From [Clostridium] aerotolerans DSM 5434 (GTDB lineage: Bacteria; Bacillota; Clostridia; Lachnospirales; Lachnospiraceae): a stretch of DNA of 64,000 nucleotides. Each line of letters begins with the position of its first letter. Within the stretch, counting starts at the first letter, position 1. The position numbers were made by a program, and so were the translations under genes. Below, piece by piece: positions 15,011 to 24,336 of the stretch. Under the pieces are notes generated by a model. It searched no databases. It had not been told where the DNA came from and saw nothing but the letters and a program-made list of their open reading frames with translations. The stretch lies in contig NZ_JHWJ01000002.1 in the NCBI RefSeq assembly GCF_000687555.1, positions 62,001-126,000 on the forward strand, written 5' to 3'.

Positions 15011-18000
15011 CTATGACTCAGGAGAAAACTGATCAATATCCCAGCGGATTTTACTTCCCCTTTCACTTTTCTCCACAAGAAGCTTTTTCCCAATCTGTTC
15101 TTTTAGTTCTGTTACGTGTGAAATAATACCAATCAGGCGACGTTCTCCGGCCAGCTCTTTCAGTATGCGAACTGACTTCATTCTGGAATCCTCATCAAGG
15201 GAGCCAAAGCCTTCATCGATAAAAAGAGCATCCATGGATACATTTCCTGCCGTGCTCTGTATGATATCTGACATACCAAGAGCCATGGCAAGAGCCGCCA
15301 TAAAGGATTCTCCGCCGGAAAGTGTTTTTACATCCCGTACCTTTCCGGCTGTCATACTGTAAACATCCAGATCAAGCCCAACCTCTCCCTGCCTTCCAAG
15401 GGCGTCTAACTCTCTGCATTTAAGGAGAAATTGACCGTCAGTCATATCTTTTAACCGCTTATTGGCTGCCTGGATCATCTGATTGAAATACTGGCGCTGA
15501 ACAAAGGTCTGAAAATCCAGACTGACGGAAAGCTTTCCATTGGCGGTCTGAAAAAGATCGTGATAAAGCTTGTATTCCTCCTCCAGTACTTCTCTCTCCC
15601 TCCAGAGACGGTTAAGGGTTTCATAGGATTGGATCAATCGGCTTAAGATACCAGACGTTTTCGCCTCTTCTTTCTGAAGACTTTTCTGCCTTTCCGTCAA
15701 TGTCTGTTCTTTTTCTCTAAATGGCTCTGGATCAATTTTTTCCCGTCCTTTTATCTGCTCCTTTAGCTGGCTGCATATGGTACGGGACTTTAAAAGCTCT
15801 TTTTCATAAGCATCCAAAGCCTTCTCCCATTGATCCATGATTTCAGGAGTTTTCCTGGCCTTTAAGTATGACTCCTCATTGTCAAACCCCATTGCTTTTA
15901 ATCCTTCCAGGAATTTCTTTTCCGCCTGTTCTGCCGACAGCCTTCTCCCTTCCAGGTTTTCTATTTCTGATGCCAGACGTCCCTTCTTTTCTCTTGTTTC
16001 TTCCGAAAGCCGACGGACGTTCTCATTCAAGGTATTTAAAGATTCCTTTTGGCGCTCCAGCTGGTTTGAAATTCTTTTTCTATGAGCGTTTGCAGCTTCC
16101 TCCTCTGGAAATGGCAAACGTTCCTCCAATTGTTTGATTCGCTCCGTAAATGCAGAGGCTTTTATTTCTTTTTCCTGCAGACTGACTCTTGCCTCTTCCC
16201 TGTCAGACTCCAGTTTCTCCAGAGTCGTGCGGTCTGTCCTGATCGTCTCTAGCATTTCCTTTCGGCCTTTTTCTGCTTCTTTTGCTTCCGCTTCCCGTTC
16301 CATGGCTTCAGAAAGGAGAGTTTCGTTCTTTTTTATTTCTTCGCCCAGGCATTCCTTTAACTGAGTAAGGGTCAAGGGAGCATGAAACCACCGTTCCATA
16401 TCTTTTCTGATTTGTTCCTCCTGATGCTTGTAACGTTCTGCCGCAGCAATGCTCTCTTTCGTTGCCTGAGCAAGTACATCTTCTGCCTGGCTGCGTTTAA
16501 TTTTTGCCTGCTCCACCATATCCTGAGTAACCGCATCATGAGAAAGACTTGCCTTTAAAGGGTGGTGAGTGGAGCCGCACACCGGACAGGTATCTCCTTC
16601 CGACAGCTTCTCTGCCAGAATGCCGGCCTGATGAGCCAGGAACAGATCGTATCGTTCATTGTAAATATGATCCGCATCCATATATTTTTTACGTGCTCTT
16701 AAAGTACTTTCCTGGCTCTCTTCTTTAAGAACCTGCTCTTTTAAAAGCCGGGACAATCCATTTTTTAAGAGTTCTAATCCTTGCTGCCGCTCCTTAAGTT
16801 CGTTTGTTTCCTGAATCAATACAGGAAGATGCTCCGCCTTTTTCTCAAGCTCCTTCTGTTTTAACTCGGATTGAGTGAGTGTGGCTTTTCGGTCATGTAT
16901 TTGGAAATCAAGCTTTTCCAATCTGGCTTTTCCATCTAGCTCTGATTGCTTTAACTCTTCCCAGATTTTTTTCTCCTGGTTCCAGGTGGCATACAGGGGC
17001 ATCGCCTCCTCCAACCGATTAAACTCTGACTGAAGACGTGGAAGCTCCTCATCTGCTAGTTTCTTTTCATCTTCCGCTGCCCGCTCAGCCTCTAATAGAG
17101 ACTGGTTCAAATTTTCAAGCTCATTTTTTAAGTTTTCAGACCGGAGGAGCGCCTCCTTGTATGCGCTTTCTTTTTCCAGGCGCTGACCGGCGGCTCCCTC
17201 CAGTTTTTCAGCAAGCCTGGCTTTTTTTAAATGCTCCTCTTTTTCCTTCCATCTCTCCTGTTCCTCGTTCAGTTTCTCCATGTGGTTCTCTGCTTCTTTA
17301 AGGCTGTCAAAAATCCGGTTGACCTCCTCCGCCAGGCTTAGCCAGTTCTTCACCTCAAAAAGCAGGGCCGTGCTTTCTTCCTGCTGTTCGTGAAGTGTTC
17401 CCGTTCTCTCTCTTAATTCGTCCATTGCCTGATTAAGGACCAATTGAATCTCTTCTGTTTTTGTCTCTTTAAAGCTCAAAAGCTCCTGCCAGTCTGTTAC
17501 GTATTTACTATCTTCTAATAGCTCCATATGGCTTAGCTCGTGAAAACAAAGCTTTCGATTATCTTCTAACTTCTCAAGGCAAGCACTGTTCTTTTCTTTT
17601 AGTTTCATCTGGATACGTTGGAAGATTCCAGTATTAAAAATCTTTGAAAATATCTCTTTTCGTTCTTTGGAGGAAGCATGGAGAAGCCGTAAATAATCTC
17701 CCTGAGCAATCATCGCAATCTGGGAAAACTGATTCTGGTCAACACCTATGATTTCCTGTATTTTAACATTGATATCTTTAAGATTGCCGGGATACTCAGA
17801 CCCGTCAGGAAGAAATAAAGAGGCTTTAGCAGGCACTTGAACACCGGTATACTCACCGCTTTTGTTCTTTCTTTTGCTCATTCTTATATAGGAAGGGCTC
17901 CTTTTTATTTCATAAATTTCTCCATGCTCCGAAAAGGTCAATGTTACATAGGTTTCCTCATCCTGGGGAGCATATTGGCTCCTCATCATGGCTGGTTCCC

Positions 18001-18178
18001 GCTTTTGTCCGCTGGTCTCACCAAAGAGTGCAAAGGAAACCGCATCAAATATGGTAGTCTTTCCTGCTCCCGTATCTCCGGTAATGAGAAATATTCCATG
18101 TCCGATTCGATTAAAATCTATGGTCTGGGTGGTACCGTAGGAACCAAATGCTGACAACGTTAATGTAAGAGGCTTCAT
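15011..18178 (-). CDS. sbcC: Exonuclease subunit SbcC
   Basis: This 1,055-residue SMC-like ATPase is the bacterial Rad50 counterpart. Walker A GDTGAGKTT is at residues 34-42. Long coiled coils flank a zinc hook CPVCG near residue 530. The ABC signature LSGGESF lies near 953 and Walker B with DEGFGSLDE near 988. With SbcD it forms a nuclease that cleaves DNA hairpins and protein-blocked ends. Length is normal. Its start overlaps the sbcD stop by four bases (ATGA), with an SD of GGAGGAGG inside sbcD, so the two are translationally coupled. Confidence 0.95.
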   Translation of the reverse strand: MKPLTLTLSAFGSYGTTQTIDFNRIGHGIFLITGDTGAGKTTIFDAVSFALFGETSGQKREPAMMRSQYAPQDEETYVTLTFSEHGEIYEIKRSPSYIRMSKRKNKSGEYTGVQVPAKASLFLPDGSEYPGNLKDINVKIQEIIGVDQNQFSQIAMIAQGDYLRLLHASSKERKEIFSKIFNTGIFQRIQMKLKEKNSACLEKLEDNRKLCFHELSHMELLEDSKYVTDWQELLSFKETKTEEIQLVLNQAMDELRERTGTLHEQQEESTALLFEVKNWLSLAEEVNRIFDSLKEAENHMEKLNEEQERWKEKEEHLKKARLAEKLEGAAGQRLEKESAYKEALLRSENLKNELENLNQSLLEAERAAEDEKKLADEELPRLQSEFNRLEEAMPLYATWNQEKKIWEELKQSELDGKARLEKLDFQIHDRKATLTQSELKQKELEKKAEHLPVLIQETNELKERQQGLELLKNGLSRLLKEQVLKEESQESTLRARKKYMDADHIYNERYDLFLAHQAGILAEKLSEGDTCPVCGSTHHPLKASLSHDAVTQDMVEQAKIKRSQAEDVLAQATKESIAAAERYKHQEEQIRKDMERWFHAPLTLTQLKECLGEEIKKNETLLSEAMEREAEAKEAEKGRKEMLETIRTDRTTLEKLESDREEARVSLQEKEIKASAFTERIKQLEERLPFPEEEAANAHRKRISNQLERQKESLNTLNENVRRLSEETREKKGRLASEIENLEGRRLSAEQAEKKFLEGLKAMGFDNEESYLKARKTPEIMDQWEKALDAYEKELLKSRTICSQLKEQIKGREKIDPEPFREKEQTLTERQKSLQKEEAKTSGILSRLIQSYETLNRLWREREVLEEEYKLYHDLFQTANGKLSVSLDFQTFVQRQYFNQMIQAANKRLKDMTDGQFLLKCRELDALGRQGEVGLDLDVYSMTAGKVRDVKTLSGGESFMAALAMALGMSDIIQSTAGNVSMDALFIDEGFGSLDEDSRMKSVRILKELAGERRLIGIISHVTELKEQIGKKLLVEKSERGSKIRWDIDQFSPES

Positions 18179-19344
18179 AATCCTTCCTCCTCCTTTGCTT
18201 CCTGTATGATTTTCTCCATGACCTTTCTGGCCCTTGGTGTCATCTCATCATTTCTTACGGTCTGATAAAACTGAAGGAATGCTTCCATGGGATTTAAGAC
18301 AGGTACCGGTTCTCCCTGATCCAAAAACATGCTCCTGGTCCGTTCATTATCTATCCGAAGCTCTAACAAGTGATCGAAAACCTCCTCCAGCCTCTCTCTG
18401 ATGCGATATGGCTCTTCCTCATCTGTTATGGTCACACTGACAAAATCATGACGGTTCTCTTCCGTCGCTCTGGAAAGAATCTCATCTAATTTCCCCCGTT
18501 CTCTCCTTACATCCTGAATGCCGGAAAGAGGGAGAAATTCCAGCTGTAAAGCCTGTCCTTTTTCTTTCATGGTCACATAGGGAATGGACTTTCTATGGTA
18601 CTCTTCGCTGACGGAATACTTATACGGAGTTCCGCAGTATCGAATCGTCTCTTTTAAAACCTTTTGGGAACCATGAATATGGCCAAGGGCTGCATAATCA
18701 AAGTCGGTGAGCAAAGAGGCATCCACCCGGTCCAGTCCACCTGTCATAATAACTGCCTGTTCTGATTCACAAGTTTCAGGGTCCCTTCCGCCGCCTGCAT
18801 AAAACTGGTGAGACAATATGACGTTACGCTCCTCATCATCTATGTTCTCCCGTTTAAGAACTGCCCGGACAGCTTCTTCATAGCCTTCCGGCTGGTTATC
18901 CTTAAAAAGTGTTCGGACATATCCAGGCTTAAAGAAAGGCATAAGATAGAAATTCACAGGTCCAAACTCATCTTGCAGCACAACTTTTTTTAAGTACTCA
19001 TCTTGATTTTTAGGAGGAAATACAGACAAATGAATGTGGTGCTTCTCTAAAAATGATCCGGCGTAGGAAAGACGTTCTGGTGAATCGTGGTTTCCCGCTA
19101 TAATAAGCACAGTGATTTTGGGGCTGATTTCAGAAAGAGCCCCAAGAAAGTCTCCGAACATGGTGTAAGCTTCTCCAGAAGGAACTGTTTTATCGTAGAT
19201 ATCACCGCAAATTAAAATAGCATCAGGATGGAGCTTTTTTGCATATTCCACAACCTGACTTAGAACGGCTTCCTGATTCTCCTTTAAACTCCACCCATTT
19301 AACTGTTTTCCTATATGTAAATCAGACAAATGAAAAAATTTCAT
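18175..19344 (-). CDS. sbcD: Exonuclease subunit SbcD
   Basis: This 389-residue calcineurin-like phosphoesterase is the Mre11 counterpart. The metal-binding motifs run in order: LSDLHIGK (6-13), ICGDIYDK (about 45), IIAGNHDSPERL (about 80), ILSHQFYAGG (about 170) and ALGHIHGSQ (about 220). A C-terminal capping region follows. An AAGGAAG SD precedes the ATG. It is the first gene of the sbcDC operon; no LexA-type box was seen upstream. Confidence 0.95.
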   Translation of the reverse strand: MKFFHLSDLHIGKQLNGWSLKENQEAVLSQVVEYAKKLHPDAILICGDIYDKTVPSGEAYTMFGDFLGALSEISPKITVLIIAGNHDSPERLSYAGSFLEKHHIHLSVFPPKNQDEYLKKVVLQDEFGPVNFYLMPFFKPGYVRTLFKDNQPEGYEEAVRAVLKRENIDDEERNVILSHQFYAGGGRDPETCESEQAVIMTGGLDRVDASLLTDFDYAALGHIHGSQKVLKETIRYCGTPYKYSVSEEYHRKSIPYVTMKEKGQALQLEFLPLSGIQDVRRERGKLDEILSRATEENRHDFVSVTITDEEEPYRIRERLEEVFDHLLELRIDNERTRSMFLDQGEPVPVLNPMEAFLQFYQTVRNDEMTPRARKVMEKIIQEAKEEEGL

Positions 19345-19430
19345 AGTTTCTTCCTTATCTTTTTTTCTTCATAATATCATAGTTGTCCCTAATTGAACAG
19401 GGACTGTAAAGGACCATATGTAATTAGGAA

Positions 19431-19522
19431 GGTGTTGTAAAAGGAAGAACATCATCAAAATATAATACTTGGCTGCTTGATTAGCAACCGTATCTTATAT
19501 GAAATCTTCATTTTACAACACC
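19431..19522. mobile_element. Possible 92-bp MITE-like element with terminal inverted repeats
   Basis: The left end GGTGTTGTAAAAGGAAGA (19431-19448) matches the reverse complement of the right end (19505-19522) at 17 of 18 positions. The internal 56 bases are AT-rich and carry no gene. A clear target-site duplication was not found. Terminal repeats of this length on a sub-100-bp non-coding unit are typical of miniature inverted-repeat elements. The structure could also act as a terminator for the adjoining TRAP gene. Confidence 0.45.
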
Positions 19523-19529
19523 CTCTTGA

Positions 19530-20630
19530 TTATTTCTGGATTTCAATGATTCTGGCCAGGTAGTCTTCCAGACCTGGAGTAAAGCTCACTCTAACGATTT
19601 CTTCTAAATTACGGGCTTTTTCCATATCCTCCGGAGATAGCCTGGTAACAGTCACGCCCTCACTCTCCAGCTGCTGATAGATCTTTGCTTCCTCCTGCTC
19701 AATGGCTGACCGATTCCATTCAGATGCCATACGTCCCGCTTCCAAAAGTATATTTTTATCTTCCTCATTGAGCATATTCCATTTTTCTTCAGCCATGAGG
19801 ACAATTCCTGGACTAAAGACATGTCCGCTTAATAAATAGTAGGGTGCAGATTCAAATAAGCGATTGGACTGGTAGGCAGTGACCGGATTTTCTCCCCCTT
19901 CAATGACGCCGCTTTTCAATGCTTCAAAAACATCAGCATAAGGAAGCGGAAGGGGGCGTGCCTGGAGAGCGGAAAAAGTATCCATCATAAGAACGGATTC
20001 CGGAACACGGATTTTCATTCCTTTTAAATCATTTAAATTACGAATCCTTCTGGTGGAAAATATATTTCGCGCACCTTCATCGGTATAAAAGAGCCCTACC
20101 ATATTGGCACCTACTTCCGTGCCCTCTGACAAAAATGCCTGTCCCAGCTGCTCATCTTCCAGGACTTTCCACATACCTTCCCTGCTCTCAAAAATATAAG
20201 GAAGACCAAATAAGCTCAGCTTCTTAAACCCGTATCCAGTCAGAGCGTTCGTATTTCCCCGGTACAGCTCAATATTTCTTCCGCCCCTTCGAAGATCTCT
20301 TAGGGAAGTTCTCTCATCTCCCAGGGAATGGTTTGGATAAATTTCAATCTTTATACGGCCATTTGATAATTGATCCACGTATTCTGCAAACTTATGTCCA
20401 GTCTGCGTTACAATGTTATCTTCTCCATTTACTTCCCCATATCGAAACACATACTGGGGCGTTGTTGATGGAGTGGCTGCCTTGGCAGTAGCCTGTGCCG
20501 CCTGAGCATCATTTGTTTCCGAAGATGATTCTTCTGCTGCCTTCGTATTTCCTGAGCCAAATCTATGACTGCATCCTGTAAGGCTTACTGATAGGGAAGC
20601 CACAAGCATTAATATCAATGAACGTTTCAT
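19530..20630 (-). CDS. TRAP-type C4-dicarboxylate-like solute-binding lipoprotein (orphan)
   Basis: This 366-residue lipoprotein has a signal peptide with lipobox LTGC at about residues 17-20. A Ser/Thr/Ala linker and a DctP fold follow: FAEYVDQLSNGRIKIEIYPN near 90, DLKGMKIRVPESVLMMDTF near 200, and GGENPVTAYQSNRLF near 245. DctP proteins capture organic acids outside the membrane for a DctQ-DctM permease. Neither permease gene is here. It lies 72 bases downstream of recQ on the same strand. The frame opens at 20636, but that ATG is too close to the AGGAGG box, so the ATG six bases later is preferred. Confidence 0.8.
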   Translation of the reverse strand: MKRSLILMLVASLSVSLTGCSHRFGSGNTKAAEESSSETNDAQAAQATAKAATPSTTPQYVFRYGEVNGEDNIVTQTGHKFAEYVDQLSNGRIKIEIYPNHSLGDERTSLRDLRRGGRNIELYRGNTNALTGYGFKKLSLFGLPYIFESREGMWKVLEDEQLGQAFLSEGTEVGANMVGLFYTDEGARNIFSTRRIRNLNDLKGMKIRVPESVLMMDTFSALQARPLPLPYADVFEALKSGVIEGGENPVTAYQSNRLFESAPYYLLSGHVFSPGIVLMAEEKWNMLNEEDKNILLEAGRMASEWNRSAIEQEEAKIYQQLESEGVTVTRLSPEDMEKARNLEEIVRVSFTPGLEDYLARIIEIQK

Positions 20631-20640
20631 GATCATTCCT

Positions 20641-20658
20641 CCTGTATGCTAATACAGG
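20641..20658 (-). promoter_or_regulatory. Hairpin overlapping the SD of the TRAP protein gene
   Basis: CCTGTAT and ATACAGG form a perfect seven-base stem with a four-base loop. The stem's last bases are part of the AGGAGG box of the 19530 gene. It could limit translation or be an operator; neither is shown. Confidence 0.35.
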
Positions 20659-20702
20659 TAGTCTTTCCATGTATCCGTTCATTTATTTGCTTTTTCAATC
20701 AT

Positions 20703-22535
20703 TTATTCTTTTAATATCTGAAGAAACCGACTGCCGTACTTATCTACTTTAAATTCTCCCACTCCGGAAACAGAAAGCATCTCTTCTTTTGACCCGGGTT
20801 TTATCATAGCCATATGCGTGAGAGTCTTATCTGAAAATACAATATAAGGCGGAACTTTTTCTTCCTTTGCAATGGAAAGACGAAGCGCTTTCAGCTTTTC
20901 AAAAATCATTTCCTCTTCACCGGAAAGCTGAGAGGCTGCACTTGATTTTTTGATTTTTTTCGCAGATTTATCCTTGGAGCTGATTTCCTGTTCCTTTGGC
21001 ATCTTCATGGTGATTGTCATTGGCTCCTCCATGACGCTTTTTGATTTTTCTGTCAGCTTTACAATGGCGTACTCATCGTTGGTGATAGCCAGATAATCAT
21101 TAAGCAGCAGGTAATTCATAACCTGTCGCAGTTTATAAAGAGGGGTTTTTGAAAGGGTGCTGTAATGGGGATTTTCATCCATTCGGTAATTTCTGATTTT
21201 TACTGTACTTGCCCCATGTACGGTGTCCAGTATAACTGTGATTCCGTAACGCTGCCTGCTCGTCCCCACACATCCGATAAGATGTTTTGAAATCTCCGTC
21301 ACATCCACTGTCTCAAACTGAGTCAGGCAGTTGGAACAGTTCCCGCAGTAATTTTTTCCGTATTCTCCAAAATACCGCAGTATGTAATCCCTCAGACACT
21401 CATTGGTGTATGAGTAAAAGGTCATCTTTTTCAGTCTTTCCCGGTCCCGCTCCATAACAAGATCCTTCGTCAGCGGGTCCAGTTCCTGGTTATCCTGATT
21501 GTTTTCAACAAACATCTGGTTGGTGATCACATCCTGGCCATTGTATAAAAGAATGCATTCTCCTGGTTCTCCGTCTCTTGAACAGCGGCCAATCTCCTGA
21601 TAATAGGATTCCAGATTTTTTGGCATATTATAATGAATGACATATCTTACATTTGATTTATCAATTCCCATTCCAAACGCATTGGTTGCAACCATAATGG
21701 TGCTTTTATCATAAATAAAATCATCCTGGTTATTTCTTCGCTCTGCATCACTAAGTCCGGCATGGTATCTTGTTACGGAGAATCCATCTCCTCTCAGCCG
21801 GTCACTGACCTCTTCCACCAGCTTTCTGGTCAGACAGTAAATGATTCCGCACTGATCTTTGTGCAGCTCCACAAAGTTTTTCAGCGTGCCGTATTTATCC
21901 TTTGGTGCCTGCACTCCCAGATAGAGATTGGGCCTGTCGTAACCGGTTGATACGATCACAGGCTCCCGAAGCATAAGGATATCTATTACATCTTCCCGGA
22001 CTTCTTTCGTTGCCGTTGCCGTGAATGCACTGACCACCGGACGGACTGGAAGCTTTTCTATAAAATCTACAATTTTTAAATAGCTGGGCCTGAAATCCTG
22101 TCCCCATTGGGAAACACAGTGAGCCTCGTCCACAGCTACCATAGAAATCCTGGCATGAAGGGCGAAATCTAAAAATTCTTCTGTTAAAAGACGTTCGGGT
22201 GCTACATAAATAATGGGATACCGCCCCTCCCGAGCATAGGACAGGGCCTTATAATACTGACTGGCCGTCAGAGAACTGTTAAGATATGCGGCGTGTATTC
22301 CTGCCTGGTTAAGTGTTGATACCTGATCTTTCATCAGGGAGATCAAAGGGGATATGACTAGCGTGATTCCTTCCATCATTAAAGCCGGAATTTGAAAGCA
22401 AAGGGATTTACCAGAGCCGGTAGGCATGATGCCAAGGGCATCTCTTCCCTCCAGAATCCCATCCATCAAAGGCTCCTGCCCTTCCCGGAAGGTGTCATAG
22501 CCGAAATAATGCTTTAATACCTGAGATTTATCCAT
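20703..22535 (-). CDS. recQ: ATP-dependent DNA helicase RecQ
   Basis: This 610-residue protein has a superfamily-2 helicase core: Walker [19 protein letters not shown] (about 35-52), Walker [12 protein letters not shown] (about 135), motif [11 protein letters not shown] and motif [16 protein letters not shown]. The RecQ C-terminal zinc site follows ([20 protein letters not shown] and SNC, about 385). A winged-helix region precedes a C-terminal HRDC domain (about 530-605). It unwinds DNA for recombination and repair. Length and domain order are standard. An AAGGAG box lies upstream of the ATG. Confidence 0.95.
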   Translation of the reverse strand: MDKSQVLKHYFGYDTFREGQEPLMDGILEGRDALGIMPTGSGKSLCFQIPALMMEGITLVISPLISLMKDQVSTLNQAGIHAAYLNSSLTASQYYKALSYAREGRYPIIYVAPERLLTEEFLDFALHARISMVAVDEAHCVSQWGQDFRPSYLKIVDFIEKLPVRPVVSAFTATATKEVREDVIDILMLREPVIVSTGYDRPNLYLGVQAPKDKYGTLKNFVELHKDQCGIIYCLTRKLVEEVSDRLRGDGFSVTRYHAGLSDAERRNNQDDFIYDKSTIMVATNAFGMGIDKSNVRYVIHYNMPKNLESYYQEIGRCSRDGEPGECILLYNGQDVITNQMFVENNQDNQELDPLTKDLVMERDRERLKKMTFYSYTNECLRDYILRYFGEYGKNYCGNCSNCLTQFETVDVTEISKHLIGCVGTSRQRYGITVILDTVHGASTVKIRNYRMDENPHYSTLSKTPLYKLRQVMNYLLLNDYLAITNDEYAIVKLTEKSKSVMEEPMTITMKMPKEQEISSKDKSAKKIKKSSAASQLSGEEEMIFEKLKALRLSIAKEEKVPPYIVFSDKTLTHMAMIKPGSKEEMLSVSGVGEFKVDKYGSRFLQILKE

Positions 22536-22640
22536 ATTCTGTTGTTTGTGCTCCTTATCTTTTGCTGGTTACATTATATCATACAGCAACAGGATTTTCC
22601 ACCAATGTTCCTTTTTGTATTTATAAAATACCAAAAAATC

Positions 22641-22677
22641 CCCTGCCAGACTTCTCTTTTCAGGGATCCTGGCAGGG
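22641..22677 (-). terminator. Terminator after the cell-wall-binding protein gene
   Basis: CCCTGCCAG (22641-22649) and CTGGCAGGG (22669-22677) form a nine-base stem. On the minus strand it is followed by GATTTTTTGG, and it lies just past the stop at 22703. Confidence 0.75.
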
Positions 22678-22702
22678 TGTAATTGAATTCTATGACGATT
22701 TT

Positions 22703-24310
22703 TTATTTAAACATTGGCTGATCAAAGTGTATTGTCCGGTCTGCATCATCTGCTTGAAGAAGGGTTCCTTCTCTTACCCCTTTTTCCATCAGAAAGACCT
22801 GATACCCTCTCTTTTTCGATTTACCGCTCTTGATCCGATATTTGTTTCCATCCGAAAACTCTGGCGTTGTACCGCTGGTCTTCACCTTCCCATTTCCGTC
22901 TATAACAAACAACCCGGTTCCGGTTTCACCTGCAAGATCTGGAACATATACCAGTTCATATTCGTAATTATCATCTGCAGTAACGCAAAGCCCCTTATAG
23001 TAGAGCTTTCCGTCATATACTCCGGTCACTCCCTGTCCCAGAGAGTATCCATCCTCATTTTTCTTTGAAAAATAGTAGTCATAATCGATTCCAGCTTCTT
23101 CCTTCTTTGCTTTACCGGTTCTTCTGGCTCCATCCGCGCTAAAATCGTAATAGCCTTCTTTTAACAGATTTTTTCCTTCCTTATTATATACGTATAAAAG
23201 GCCATCCACCATCTGTCCCTTGTTATCAAACAGATAGTATTTATCGTTAAACTGTCTCAGCAAAACTTTAAGTAAATCTCCGTCGCCTCCTTTCACCTTG
23301 TATTCTCCAGTGGTATCAACTTTTCTGATTTCAATCACGCGGCTCGCTCTAGACGGTGTAGCTTCTGAAGGTGAGGCCTCTGAAGGCGTGGCTTTTGACT
23401 CAGTATCAGGCATAGCCATAAATCCCTTTTTGTCGAAATAATACCATTTGTCACCTTCGTCGGGATCTCCTTCTTTTCCTGGTGGGACGACTTTCAGCCA
23501 GATATTTTTCTGAACGGCTCCCACTCCGTCTGCTCCGCAATAATAGTATCTGCTGGCATCTTCATTGTACTCGTTGATAGCTTCTGTATCTTCGTCCACA
23601 TTAACAAAGGAATTATCCAATGTTTTATATGCCCAGCCATCAATCATTCTGCCCTGTGTATCAAAACAAAACTCATAGTTTCCCACCTTAGTCTTTTTAT
23701 TTCTCCGGATTTTGCCGTTTCCTTCAAAATTATACCAGTAGATTTCGCCCTTATTATCTTCATCTGCCGGAGGAGCCAGTTCAAACCAGCCGCTGGCTCT
23801 TTCGCCATCTTCAAGACAATAATAGGTATCGTCGAGACTGATATCATCGGTAAGATTTTCCGCTGTCCCATTGGTATAAGTGACCCAACCAGTGAGCATC
23901 CTGCCTTCCTCAGAAAAGAAATACTTCTTATCCTTAATCTTTTGTTTTCCAGTCAGCATTTCCCCGTTTGCGTTAAAATAATACCAGTATTCGGTGCCAT
24001 CTTCCACGTCATCCCAGGATTTTGTGTTAATCCACTGATTTTTCACCCGTAGACCTTCGGAGTCCACATAATACTTTTTATCTCCGTCAGCAACCCAGGA
24101 ATCAGTAAGCATTTTTCCAGTTTCACCCAGATAATAAAAACCTTTATCTGCTTTTTTCCAGACAGATTTCAAATAATCCCCATTTTCTTCAAAATACCAT
24201 CCATCTTTCGTTTCCGTCCACCCAGCCGCTCTTGCTATCATACTGGTATCAATCACCATGATAGCTGAGAGCATAACGATTCCCAGTTTCTTTTTCCAGT
24301 CCCTTCTCAT
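22703..24310 (-). CDS. Secreted protein with cell-wall-binding (choline/glucan-binding type) repeats
   Basis: This 535-residue protein has a signal peptide (about 1-29, ending ARAAG). It is then almost entirely made of imperfect repeats of about 20 residues with the W-x-x-x-x-GWYYF/Y-x-x-x-G-x-M pattern (for example KGFYYLGETGKMLTDSW). Such repeats (CW_binding / glucan-binding families) attach proteins to wall teichoic acid, choline or glucan. A Ser/Thr/Pro linker (TPSEASPSEATPS, about 305-320) splits the repeats into two blocks. No catalytic domain is visible, so it may be a structural or adhesion protein. An AGGGGG SD precedes the ATG. It has its own terminator. Confidence 0.8.
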   Translation of the reverse strand: MRRDWKKKLGIVMLSAIMVIDTSMIARAAGWTETKDGWYFEENGDYLKSVWKKADKGFYYLGETGKMLTDSWVADGDKKYYVDSEGLRVKNQWINTKSWDDVEDGTEYWYYFNANGEMLTGKQKIKDKKYFFSEEGRMLTGWVTYTNGTAENLTDDISLDDTYYCLEDGERASGWFELAPPADEDNKGEIYWYNFEGNGKIRRNKKTKVGNYEFCFDTQGRMIDGWAYKTLDNSFVNVDEDTEAINEYNEDASRYYYCGADGVGAVQKNIWLKVVPPGKEGDPDEGDKWYYFDKKGFMAMPDTESKATPSEASPSEATPSRASRVIEIRKVDTTGEYKVKGGDGDLLKVLLRQFNDKYYLFDNKGQMVDGLLYVYNKEGKNLLKEGYYDFSADGARRTGKAKKEEAGIDYDYYFSKKNEDGYSLGQGVTGVYDGKLYYKGLCVTADDNYEYELVYVPDLAGETGTGLFVIDGNGKVKTSGTTPEFSDGNKYRIKSGKSKKRGYQVFLMEKGVREGTLLQADDADRTIHFDQPMFK

Positions 24311-24336
24311 GTTTAAGACCCCCTGTTTTTCATATT

